Shown here one piece after another: positions 34,561 to 46,330 of a stretch of DNA of 64,000 nt. The DNA comes from Sabellastarte sp. h YS-2021. Its lineage: Eukaryota > Annelida > Polychaeta > Sabellida > Sabellidae. The notes beneath the pieces were generated by a model that ran no database searches, was not told where the DNA came from, and saw nothing but the letters and a program-made list of their open reading frames with translations. The translations under genes and the position numbers were made by a program. Each line of letters begins with the position of its first letter. The stretch's first letter is position 1. The stretch spans positions 19,382,189-19,446,188 of the forward strand of contig OZ024931.1 in assembly GCA_964017235.1 (NCBI GenBank). The letters are read 5' to 3'.

Positions 34561-35600
34561 CCCCCATTGTTACAGTGCCATATATATTAACAGAATAAAA
34601 ATTTGTTATAATACATATTAAAATTTATAAAATGTGTTAAAATCTATAGGGATTATTTGTTGATTAACTGCTTTAAAACTTTAAAGTAGCAATAAATGGA
34701 ACCATCTTTATGGGAAACCGATAAAGAGACATAAACCTCCCCTAACAAAAGCCCCACCCCCCGAAACTCTCCCCTTTTATTGCGGGGTGGGGGTGATTCC
34801 CACCTAAAAAGATGTGTTAAGTATGGATGCTCTGTGATTTGAGATTCTTAAGATAATGCACGTTTTAAGTGTACTAAATATTTAAGAGCTGAATATATTT
34901 TCAGGAATTTTTATGTGCATTCTGGAATTAAAACTAAATATATTTAGTCTTAAAGTGTAATATGGTATTAAAATTTTAAAGGCTTCACATAGTTTTTGAG
35001 ACTGTTTAAGCTTACTTTGAGCTTACTTTGTGAAAATGGGTTAAATTATAAACTATAAAACCGTATCAGTTCAGCTTGTCGCCCCTCTTTTTCCATCATA
35101 TGAAGCTGAATATACAGAGAAAAAAGATATTTCAATTATTTTATGATAATTAAAGTGCCACATGAACTTAATTTACCTTTATAAATGTTTCATTGCATAG
35201 ATTTTGTGTGTATTAACTAACAGGTGGGGGAGTTGTGTCCTAATATGGGGCTGGGGCGCTTGGGTTACCCCATACTGAACCGGGAGAGGGAGGTTGTGGC
35301 AAGGTGGGATGGAGGAGGGTTGGAGTTTATGTCCTGGATTTTTTAAAACCTGCTCAGGATTTAACTGCTCAGGTAATTGCTCAGAGTGATACCAGTTTTA
35401 ATTGTTAATGGAAAGTTATGTTGTGACTTTTCTTTTCTCTTGCTCTGGAATATGTTTTTACTCATTTATTTTCGAGTAACTCTTGGTACTACAGTAGGGG
35501 TTTTCTCCAGAGGGCTTTCCCAGTGAGGGCTTTTTCCCATCTTCTGACTTGGATGACACATTCCCAAATGTGATGTAGAAGGGCTCCTAGGAATATTGAT
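34561..35600. other. Intergenic DNA, no gene seen
   Basis: AT-rich with two G/C homopolymer-rich stretches (near 34750 and 35230-35330). No repeat ends recognised. Confidence 0.35.
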
Positions 35601-35609
35601 GTCATACAA

Positions 35610-36090
35610 ATGTGAAAAAATACGTCACAGGTCAAATCCGACATCACCAAAAATGACAGTCCGTGATTTCTTTCAAGGTTTTTTTCACATTCATAACCAT
35701 TTGGACAAATAATAAGGTGTAGGGGACATAAAGTCTTTTTGGTAAGTCCACCTAATTTGATACTATGTGACCATTGAAACAGGATTCAAAGGTCAAATCT
35801 GATCCAACAAGAATTACCAACCCATGATGTCCTATAATTTGTTTTAACATTCCAAACCCCTAGGACCAATAGTAAAGAGAGAGATACAATACTTTTTCAG
35901 TATAAATACCTTGTTTTTACTTTTAAGTTGGGGGTCAAAGGTCAGTTGTGATCCTGACTGAGAAAAGATTCACAGTCCACGATTTCCTGAAAATAATTAT
36001 CAGATTCCAAACCTGCAGGACCAATAATAAGGGAGTTACAAGACCTTTTCAGTATGACTACCCCATTTAACCTTGAAATATGGGTTGAAG
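35610..36090. repeat. Diverged copies of the 145-bp tandem family
   Basis: Three degenerate units with AGGTCAAATCCGACATCACC, AACCCATGATGTCCTATAA and CCTAGGACCAATAGTAA, clearly related to the array at 24560-25372 but much more diverged. Confidence 0.75.
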
Positions 36091-38185
36091 GTTAGACAAA
36101 CATACGTTCTCTATGTCAATTTACTGGATATTTAGTGGAACTGTATTGTCATACAGAGATTTCCTTTTATTTATTAAAGTTTTCATGACTAAAATAACTA
36201 TCAAGTACAATTTTAATCTTTTACAGTTCTTGAATCACTCACTCTCGGCTAGACAAGATGTTATTAATAAACGCTCTCCAGTGTCTGATGTAACTAATCA
36301 ACAAATAGCACATCACAGACACAAGCTTTTCACAAAGTGGCATATATTCCAATCTTCGGAGATTAGGAACTTGCACATCTCTCAATACTATTCAATCTTT
36401 GGCAATGATATAGTTATTACTTTTTTACCTTATGTGATTTGAATAATCAAATTATTATTTCTATTCTATCAAACTCAGTTCAATTGTTTTTCTGAATTTG
36501 GTTTAATATAACAATTTTTGAAACCGTTTGAAACAAAAAGGGATTTAGATAGGGGAGGTGCTATCTTGGGCTCAGGATGTTGAAGTTAAATTGAAAAGAT
36601 ATTTAAAATAAAATAAGTATGAAAAGTGGAATTATAAGTACTTAAGTGAAAAATACATTTGAATAAACTGGAAGGATAAATATCAAGGGAAATGTCATTT
36701 GCTGAAACATAATAATGTTGATGAAAAGTGACAATAAAAGATGTCTATAGTGTATGATTATTCTCATTGAGTATTCAAAGGACTACTGCAATCTGTTGTC
36801 TAATACCTATGTAATTAAGCACGGCAGCTATGTAGTTAGGCATAGCAGCTGTACCACGAACTATACCTCTTGCAAACCTTTCACTTAAAGCCAAGCAAAA
36901 CTCCAAATTTATCATTTATCAGGACTCTGAAGATCTTCAACATCTCAGTTCATGACTCCAAAACTAAATTTATAACATATCACTACAATATTTCGTGGTT
37001 TTCTTGATGTTCATTGGTACTTGGAATGGCATCAATTGTGTATTTCTGTACAAATTAAAATAGTCAAAAACATGTCTGAAAGGGACTGAAAGCGAATTGA
37101 GCCAGAATGTGTTTCATTGGTATAATTTTATTTGGTGCATGGTACCCAGCTGAATTTAATCAGTCTTGACCTGCGCAAATGCCTAAATTTAGTGAAACTC
37201 AATTGTGAAACTGTTGAATGTGAATCTACATGCTATACCAGTGTGTCGGTCGTAAATCAAAACAGGAAACATAATGATTGGACAGACTCTGAGTACAGCT
37301 ATGGTTTCAAAGGACTTGGGTGCCTTCCGGGTCAGTGTGGATAGCTCTAGACATAGCCATGCCAAAATGGGCCGTTTATGCAACCTATCACCTGTAGAAC
37401 CACAGAGTATTTCTCTAGAGTTATCAATCTACGTACCTTTCAGGTTCTTATATTCACTTTCTGTAATAACATTTGTATATGCACCCTTTTCCAGCTTGAA
37501 TGGAAATGTTTAATTATCTACATTAACCTAACATGTCAATTATAAATTGAAGCAATGGCCAGTTTATGGGTCTAATTTTGGTGAATTTTTAACTTTGAAC
37601 CCCAATACCACAAATAGTATTTTATCTATTTGCATAGCTCAAATAATAGGTGTGTTATCTCTTTATCACTGTCTCAAATATTATTCCTCTAGTATTTATG
37701 CAAATATTTAACATATTACTTCTTATGTCTCTAATTGATGAAAACCCTGGGATGAGTTTATGGGTCTATTTTGAAAAAAATGTTACCCTTGACTGAACCC
37801 CCATCTGTTGCAAGTTTACAATATATGGACTTCAAGTATTTTAATTATAAAAACTTAGGTGTGTTTGTTGTGTGATTACAAATGTGAACACATACTTTTG
37901 CTTGGGTTGTTTTTTACAATACTTTTATTTTACTGTTCATCACTCTTAATTAAATTTATCAAATTAAAAAAAAGCATCAGAGATGCCTGTACCCAACAAC
38001 ATGGGAAAGTAGCACTGGTCACTAAAATATAGAACTCACAGATTAAGTTATACAAAGGTACAGGGCAAATAACACTCACAGAAAGAGAAAATGTATGCAA
38101 AGACAAAGTTTCAAGGCAAGACACTTCAATAGCAAGATCATATCATCAAATAGAAAACTTAAACTTATAAAGCTGTACAAAGGTC
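36091..38185. other. Intergenic DNA, no gene seen
   Basis: Only scattered short ORFs. A 21-bp doublet (AAGCACGGCAGCT/TAGGCATAGCAGCT) occurs near 36815-36850. Confidence 0.35.
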
Positions 38186-38189
38186 AAAG

Positions 38190-38331
38190 TTGGGGTTTTA
38201 CGTCTCGTTCAACAGCCAGGGTCACATTTGGAGAGGTCCTCAGCATTGCCATTTGTGGGACTCGAACCCACAGAGGTGACAACCTACGATTGGATGCCAA
38301 ACTTGCTAACCACTAGGCCACTGAGGACCTT
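38190..38331 (-). mobile_element. tRNA-derived SINE, short type
   Basis: The minus strand reads AGTGGCCTAGTGGTTAGCA (A box), GTGGGTTCGAGTCCCAC (B box) and ends in GAACGAGACGTAAAACCCC. About 142 bp. Confidence 0.78.
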
Positions 38332-39060
38332 TATGAAACTGTAAAATTTATTAATTGAAGTATAGACGTCAATGGAAATTGCAATTGTTTACGTCCTGTG
38401 AGGGCCTGCTGAACCTTACCCTAGCTCTGCAGTCACGTTTGGCATCAAATCCAAACCTTTAATGGAACAACTGGCTGTTACTTGTTGATGTTCAATGGTA
38501 TACAGTGCAAAATCTTAACCAACCAGTGTGCATGACCTTACTCTATCTCCTCAACTACCCCCAGATAGCTTGCCAACATTAGCCAAACATTGGTCCATCA
38601 TTGAATAAACAGCTTTTTGAGCAGCGGACGCTATGTCAGTCTGATGTTGGCAAGCCACCAGTAAGAATTGTATTCTCACTATAGCATCAACTAATCGGAT
38701 TGCAGCATGGACTTATGTAACCATTATATAGAAAAGACAAATGATTGTCAAGTTGTGGGAATTACTGATATATCACGTGACCATGTACGTAATCAGTGAT
38801 ACACAAGCAAACATGAACAATGGTGATGAGAGACTTAAAGTCTTAGTCTATAATCCAGTGATACAATTATAATGTTCCATGGCTACTTTTTATTGTTAAT
38901 TTAGGATGAGTATATTATTTTAATGTGTAAAACTGTTAAATAGTGAGTTAAAAATTGTAGGCTCGCTGATATCTGATTATTGGACATACTGTGATAAATA
39001 ATTTTTTTATTAAGTTGAAAATCTTGAATCTTTTGTTATTACTCACGGCCATCTTGATTT

Positions 39061-39318
39061 TTTTATTTGGGGCTTTATGTCGCTTTCAACACTGTACAGG
39101 TCATATCACAACGGGTAGTTTTATGGGCAGAGGAAACCAGTACATACAGTTGGTCAAGGTTCTGTACAGTAAACTGCCAACCAATAGCAAGCAATTACCA
39201 GCTTTCCCACTTGAGATAGAGCTGTGAACCGAACCTCGGCCTCAACCAAACCCCAGCCTCAGAGGTGGGAGGCAAGAGTGTTACCACACTTTCTAACCAC
39301 TAGACCACCGTGGACCTC
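39061..39318 (-). mobile_element. tRNA-derived SINE, long type
   Basis: Minus strand: CCACGGTGGTCTAGTGGTTA (A box), a damaged B box, the body with CAGTTTACTGTACAGAACC and TGATATGACCTGTACAGTG, and the tail GAAAGCGACATAAAGCCCC. Confidence 0.8.
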
Positions 39319-39529
39319 CTACCCCAGCAGATCACAAAGAGTTTGAAAAGGTGCTATATCAAGCATTTAGTGATTGTTTGGGGACAGAGAATTGATCTGG
39401 TCAATTAAGCAATTTGTGGTAAAGCAGATACTTTTCATCAGCATGTTGAAACATTATTAAGCCAGTACTGCAACAGAGAAAAAGAAGTTGTTTTATCTTT
39501 CATTCTTTCAGATTTTCACTATATCAATG

Positions 39530-40300
39530 TTGCCAAGAAAAAGTGAATAACCTGTTTGAAAGCAAACAGAAACAAATGAAAGAGTTAAAGCACATCCTAG
39601 ATACAGAGAAGAAGGAACAGTGACTTACAGCAAAGCTTAGAATTTCATTGAAGTCAGTTATACTCTAAATACAATGAGACCAGTGCTCGTGAAATCAACA
39701 GATTGGCTAAAGATTGTGAGATCAGCATTCTTGAAATGAAACTCAAACATCATGTAGCTGAAGTCAAAACCTTAAAGGATAAGGTATCTAATGTGAAAAG
39801 GAATGTGAATCTTTCCCTGAAATAATAACAGAACATAACAATAAAAAGTTTGAGAGAGTTAAATGTAGAGATGAAAGGATGTCAGCACCAATAGAAATTG
39901 CCAGCTGAGGATAATAAATAAGAAGTTGGATCCTGAAAAGGAAAAAAGGAGGGGGAAAGGAAACACAATGGAGTTCTGCAGCAGGAAATGCAGCATCTGC
40001 ATATTTTATATCAAAACTTGGCATTTGAAAACAAGAAGCAAAGACAAAGTCTCCTAAAAATCAGAAGGTATATTGGATCCGAAGTTAATGCAGCTACTTG
40101 TGAGTGTCCTCTTGATGAAAGCCAGTGGCCATTCACTGAGTTAACATCAAGTGTTGACAGCGATTTTGTCACACCAGTGGAGACATTATCACAAAGCTCA
40201 TCTGTTGTGCAGCCAAAGTTACCAAGTCTTGTAGAGGATGTGTTCAGGTTGTCTCACCAAACATCTTGCAAGGAGAAGTTACTCTTTCAACATCATTGAG
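39530..40300 (+). pseudogene. Decayed coiled-coil coding relic
   Basis: Several protein-like segments in order, broken by stops and frame changes: LFESKQKQMKELKHILDTEK, then REINRLAKDCEISILEMKLK leading to a KTLKDKVSNV heptad-like stretch, then ENKKQRQSLLKIRRYIGSEV and a Ser-rich end closing at 40297. Heptads suggest a coiled-coil protein. The family is unknown. It might be an old retrocopy, but no poly(A) was seen. A further weak coding-like piece lies at 40740-40880. Confidence 0.4.
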
Positions 40301-41243
40301 CACTGTTGGATGTCCAGCTTCTACATGGTGAGTTATTCAGAAATTGATCAGAATACCAGTGTTTGGAGCTTCTGCTGTACTGAAACACTTGTTCTAAAGT
40401 GAAAAAGCATCATCTTGTTTAAACAAAGGTTTTCTAGAACAGCAATTTTGACTGACCAAAGTCAAGAGCAAGTCAAACTGTCCAGGATGCCTAAAGTCAT
40501 GAGCAGCGGTATTCCTCAGGTAAAACAAAGCATTCAAGCAAAACAAGCTGATTCATCCATGGTTGTCAAGTGGAAAGATTCCACATGAAAAAAAACATGT
40601 TATTAGAAAGACATCTACCTCGCTTTGTTTCAAGAAAGAAACTTAACATCAGAAAGAACTGATGCAAAGGTATGAAGAGTTATCTGTTGCAAAGGATTTT
40701 TTTTTACTGTTTTGTTCAGTGGTCTGTTAAAACTTGTCATCAAAAGGAAGTGGTTAAAATACAGATCTACAAACCCGAGCTTAGTACTGATGACCAGCAA
40801 CTGATCGAGAAGTTAAATTTTTGGTTAACTGGGAAGGAACTTAACATTCCACCCAGTTGCACTGCTTTCTTGTTGCAATGATATGTACTTGATTTAGTCC
40901 TGAACAATGTGGCCAGATATAAGGATCCTCAGCCACAGCCTCAGCCATGTTTCTACTCTGCTGTATGGAGGAAACAGTCTGTGCATCCAACACAATGGTC
41001 AAATTGTAATTTTCCCCCAATAGGCAATGACAATAGTCTAAATCCAGGGTCTGTGTGTAATGTCTCTTGACAACAGAGAATCAGCTGATCAACACATCGG
41101 TTACATGACATCTTATTGTTAAAAATAAATGAGAGTCTTAACCAGGTTGTAATGGTTATGCTGTGTTATACACATTCTGTTGGAAGTAGAAAATCGACCT
41201 TAACTTTGGTATGCAGAATGCTATTATCTCTAACCAGAATGTT

Positions 41244-41455
41244 GGGCCACAGTGGCGCAGTGGTAATATACTTGCCTCCCAGCTCTGAGGTCGGTGGTTC
41301 AAACCCTGAACACTATGTGGGAAAGATGGTAGTTTCTTAATGATGGTCAGCGGTTTACAGTACAGAACCTTGACCAACTGTATGTGCTGGTTGCCTATGC
41401 CCATTAAACTACCTGTTGTGATATGACCTATATAGTGTTGAAAGAGAAGTTAAGC
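41244..41455 (+). mobile_element. tRNA-derived SINE, long type
   Basis: CACAGTGGCGCAGTGGTAAT (A box), GTCGGTGGTTCAAACCC (B box), then GGTTTACAGTACAGAACCTT, TGATATGACC and a degenerate tail. Confidence 0.8.
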
Positions 41456-42280
41456 CTTGCAAAAATTAGGCATAAATAGCATAACAAATGCCCGAACATG
41501 AGGTATTTATTACTATTATAAAGACTGGCCTACCTGGTTTAAAGAAGTATCCCCTTATTTTTATGAGCTGACACAAACAAGGAATCTGCCATATTGTATA
41601 ACTATTTTGAATGCACGATTGAAAAGCAGATGACTTTACTACCAACATACAATTGAAAAAATTTGAAAAACCACTTCTGGTTTTCAGCAATCATTTGTTA
41701 TTCTATTTAAGCCTGCTGATTATATACGCACAAAAGCATTTTGTTTACTACGCACTTCCGGTCTTTATAAGGCAAATTATAGTTTAATTTACATTATCTA
41801 GCCTCTTGCAAATTTATTTAAAAACCTTTTAATTACTATTATATGCAATTCCCACATTATTTAAACAAAATATCAGGTCTTTGAAGGGTTAGCCTAATGT
41901 CTTTTATCTGTATTCTATTTGTACCCCATGAGCACATCCATAAGTTGTTCATTACATTGGCATCCACAACTGAACCCAAATCCTTTGGAAGCCACAGGAC
42001 TATCAAGAACTTTTACTGTATATGTGCTATATACTGTGTAATTTGTTCAATAAATAAATGACTTCCGACACTGCTAATGAAATTAAGGGTGACTGTATAA
42101 GTGACTCTATTCTCTTAAGTTATTAATTCAAAAGTGCTTGAGTTTTCCTCTCCTTGCCCTGTTATGTTTGTATTTGTTAAATGCTCACTATGAAACAGTA
42201 TTGCATGTAATTGTTTTAGTCTAGATTTTTGTCTACGACAGGATCATGAGTTGAACGATGGCTTCTTCTAACAGGATAAG
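41456..42280. other. Intergenic DNA, no feature seen
   Basis: AT-rich. Nothing recognised before the element boundary at 42281. Confidence 0.35.
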
Positions 42281-43163
42281 CCCAGCAGGCACACACCTTG
42301 AAATGTCATTGATTTAGAATTGCAAACACGTCCTGACGTTGAAATCTGTATTATCAAATACTAAATCTAAGTCAGTTTTCTGACATGAAAAAGTAGGGAT
42401 ATTTTGACCAGAAATCAAGGTGATTTTTGGTTGAAAAATTGACACTGACACAATTTCAAAACTATTTCAAAGCTGGACTTCTGACTGGAAAAGTCTTGAT
42501 ACTTCATAAAAAAATCAACACTAAATCACGTTAGGTTTTCGGACATGAAATCTTAGTCATGTTATTGAACAGAAAACAGGTTGAATGTTGGGAAATCAAT
42601 GACTAGTGATCACTGATTGAAAATTCTTCTTCTAGAGGAGAGATATAGTGATTAAGTCTAACTTTTTGAAAGAACTTTTTTTTGCAATAGTTTTTGAATA
42701 TGTAGGTATTTGTAAAGCAAAGACTAATTCTTAAAGATGATAAAGATTATATGTGCATGTACTTGTACATTTTAATCCATTCTCCTTATTAATTTATAGC
42801 AACAACAAAACTGATGCATTCAAATATAATTTTTATAATTTATAATTATATTTTGATTAATGCAATTCTTGTTAATTTAAAAAAAAACATTTTAAAATCA
42901 AAAGTATCTTAAATAAAAAAAGATAAATTCAAACTTATTTATCAGAACTTAGTAATTTGAATTTGTTTCTCAAATGCTCCCATGCACAAATATCTAGTTT
43001 TCAGTTTGCAAGTTAACACTGAAAACTTCTCTTTACAGAGAAGCTAGGCTACAACATTTTATCACACAGCAGTGAGGTCATGTGGGTTCCAGGTTTTTAT
43101 TATCTGTACCCTGCTACACAGAACATTAGGCCTGTGACTAAAAGTAATTAGATAACACAGCAG

Positions 43164-45414
43164 TTTGTTAGCTCACCATCTGATGACATAGATTTATTGC
43201 ATGAACAGTACATGTCTGGTTTGTCTGGCCTTCTAGATATTCATGCACCAGTGAAGACTAAACAGCTCATCAAACCAGCCCCAAGCTGGATAACTGATGA
43301 GTATAGAACTGCCAAGTGCATGAGAAGGCAGTTTGAGCGTGCCTGGAGAAGAGACAAATCCCCTGAAAATCGTTCCCGTCTTCGACGGCAGATAAACAGA
43401 TGTAACCACATCCTAAATAGAAACAAGGGGTGTTTCTATCGTGATCTAGTCAGTGAAAATTGCGACGATAGCAAGAGGTTATGGCATGCACTAAACAGAA
43501 CATTGAGTCGGTCAAATTCTACTGTCCTCCCATCCTTTGATGATGAAAAATCTTTAGCTGACAGATTTGGTTCGTTTTTCATTGATAAAATTAAAAAGAT
43601 TCGAGACACCTTTAAATACACCCGATCTCAGGTTCTTCATCCAGTCAAGGAGCCGCCGACTTTCTGTTCCTTTCAAGCTGTCACTGAGACTGAAGTCCTT
43701 AAGTTTATCAAGGAATCCCCTTCTAAAACTTGCTCCCTTGATCCATGCCCCACTCACATTGTGAAACAATGTATTGACATTCTTCTCCCTTCATTGACTA
43801 AACTAGTTAACTTGTCCCTCAAAAACGGCATTTTCCCTAATCCTTTCAAACAGGCTATTGTCACTCCCCTCCTCAAAAAGTCCACCCTTTCAAAAGAGGA
43901 TTTGAAGAGCTACCGACCAGTGTCCGGTCTTAGCCTCTTGTCAAAATTGGTCGAGCGAATTGTGGCTGCCCAAATTAGATCTCATATGGATTCTCATGAT
44001 CTTGGTAATACTTTCCAGTCAGCCTACAAGGTGGGGCACTCGACAGAAACTGCCTTGTTGTGCATCAAAAATGAGATTCACTTATCTCTGTCCAAGGGCA
44101 TGCCTACAGCACTAGTGCTACTCGACCTGTCTGCGGCATTTGATACTATCGATCATGACACACTCCTATCCTGTCTGTCGTCTAGATTTGGTTTTGCTGG
44201 ATCGGCATTAAAATGGTTTAGATCCTATCTCCAGGATCGTTTTCAGTCAGTCAAGATTGGTTCTAGTCTTTCGAATCTGTTCAAATTGAAGTTTGGAGTC
44301 CCCCAAGGTTCTGTCTTAGGTCCCCTTCTGTTTTCCCTCTACACAACACCTCTTGGTCAAGTCATCAGAAAATATACCGGAGTCCGTTACCACTTCTATG
44401 CGGACGACACTCAGTTGTTCATTCACTTATCCCCTGATGATAGTCTCAAGTCTTTTGACCGTCTTAAATCATGTTTGAATGATATTCAGGTCTGGATGTC
44501 TGAAAACAAACTCAAGCTAAATCCTGATAAAACAGAATTCATAGTCTTCGGTGCCAAAGACAGACACAAATGACTCAGTGACTCACTACCTGTCAATATC
44601 CTGGGTAATTGCCTCTCTCCTGCAGATGTTGTACGCAATCTGGGTGTTCTGTTTGATGCAAAGTTTTGTTTCACCAATCACGTAAATTCTGTTATCAAAT
44701 CCTGCTTTATCAGCCTCAGGGACCTTCATCGTATCAGGAGGTTTCTTTCTGTGGATACATCAGTGGTGATTGCAAATGCTCTGGTCAGTAGTCGTTTGGA
44801 TTATTGCAACTCTCTTTTTCGCAGTTTGTCATCCCGAAATACTACAAGGCTCCAATATGTTCAAAATGCGCTTGCACGGTTTGTCACTGGTGCTTCAAAG
44901 TACACTCACATTACATCCACCCTTAGGACACTCCATTGGCTACCCGTTAGACAACGTATTATCTTCAAAACCCTAGTTTTGGTCTATAAGTACCTCACCA
45001 CTGGCCAGCCTAAGTATTTTGCACCATATCTCCCCTTGTACAAATCTGCCGTGAATACAAGACGTTCCAATCCCAAAAATTTGTTCCTCCTGGTTCCCTC
45101 TTACGGTCCTTCCATCCATAAATCAAAGGTCCATTTTAACAATAGTTTCTCATATGATGCCCCTAAGTTATGGAATGATCTTCCATATGATATACGCAGT
45201 GCTCCAAATCTCTCCAGTTTCAAAAGTCGACTCAAAACCTACCTATTTCAGAAATCATTCCCACCATAGCTTCTTACTACCGAACACCGGACCGCCTCCC
45301 TGGCAATGACTCGGAATATGTCTAATGTCTCATGATTTATGCCTTACGGATTGGATGGTGTGCCTTAGAATCCGTTGATACGGAGATTAAGCACCTGGAC
45401 ACCAGATTGATTGA
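43164..45414 (+). mobile_element. CR1/L2-like LINE, 5'-truncated, nested insertion
   Basis: Its boundaries are set by comparison with the LINE-free copy at 1-1312: sequence is continuous across ...AACACAGCAG / GGGTGG... there but interrupted here. It begins inside the linker between endonuclease and RT, and ends with a GATTGATTGA tail, the short microsatellite end usual for CR1/L2 elements. Confidence 0.85.
43167..45269 (+). pseudogene. CR1/L2-like reverse transcriptase with one in-frame stop
   Basis: The ORF runs in one frame from the insertion edge (the TTG at 43197 is not a real start) to the stop at 45267. It is broken only by a TGA at 44571-44573, probably from a CGA by C-to-T change (inference). 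Seen: KSYRPVSGLSLLSKLVERIV, QSAYKVGHSTETALL, LLDLSAAFDTIDHDTLL, GVPQGSVLGPLLFSLY, catalytic YADD (nt 44397-44408) and the C-terminal LHWLPVRQRI...YDAPKLWNDLP. Endonuclease domain absent. Confidence 0.9.
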
Positions 45415-46079
45415 GTGGGGGTGGGGGTTTACCCTTGCTCAATTGCATGCATGCTGTTTACTTCTTTAGGTCTGTTTTTTGTGGTCAGAACTGACAACTA
45501 ATTAAGGTGGGGAGTAATGGGTGGGGTTCTATAAATGTGGCTATTCTGGTGTTTTTTTCAGTTTATAAGACAAAGTTGTATGAGACACAAGCATCTGAAC
45601 TGAGCGTTGTGGCTTTGCTACATGATTATAGATTCTTTATAATTACAATATAATTATAGCCAACTTAATAAAGCATTTAAAAGAAACTGATTGGATAAAA
45701 TACTGAAGATATAAATAATGTCACAGTAGTTTGCTTTTTACAGTCAAAAAAGTATAAGTTCATTTTACAATTTCACAAAAAGAATTTCAATTGAAGACAT
45801 TAAATAATACTGGTCCTATTAATGAAACAAAAATGGATATCTAGTTGGAAAATATGGATTTATATATCTTGAGCAGTTATATTTGAAAGCTGATGCAAAC
45901 TTATCTGTCATTACAATGTCATCAGAAAAAAAAAACTGAATATATAATGATTCATGAAAACATGTCATCTTGGAAAGAATTAGTTACTTTGAAATTGTAT
46001 CCAAATTGTAAAATATGTATGTGGATAGTTATTGTATAATATTGTTAAGAAGCTATCATTATGATACACAAGCTACAAT

Positions 46080-46330
46080 GATTCAGATAAATAAGACAGT
46101 GTAAACAACTTGATTTCACCCATTGTATTCAACCCTATTTCATACATTGGATTCAACCAAAAACAGTTTGCAAAATATACACATATTTCAACCAGATTTC
46201 ACCCATTGAATTTAACCTGATTTTAAAGTTGGTTTCAACATGATTTCACTGGTTGGATCCAACCAAAACGGTTTGCAAAATCTACACATATTTCAACCAG
46301 ATTTCACCCATTGAATTTAACCTGATTTCT
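46080..46330. repeat. Subterminal TTCAACC-rich tandem repeats, left block
   Basis: Units with TTCAACCAGATTTCACCCAT and GGTTTGCAAAATCTACACAT, period about 120 bp. The start, ACACAAGCTACAATGATTCA, is duplicated at 48262. Confidence 0.7.

Noticed and set aside
36113..37513. Several ORFs of 64-109 codons
   Set aside because: Overlapping on both strands, with no splice context and no motifs.
43197..44573. RT ORF beginning at 43197 as a complete 458-residue gene
   Set aside because: The apparent start is a TTG and the frame is open upstream to the insertion edge. The stop at 44571 interrupts a longer RT frame.
1..45882. LTR retrotransposon from the pair of similar 1.3-kb sequences
   Set aside because: The copies are inverted, end in CCCAGC/GCTGGG rather than TG/CA, and enclose a host gene with no gag-pol.
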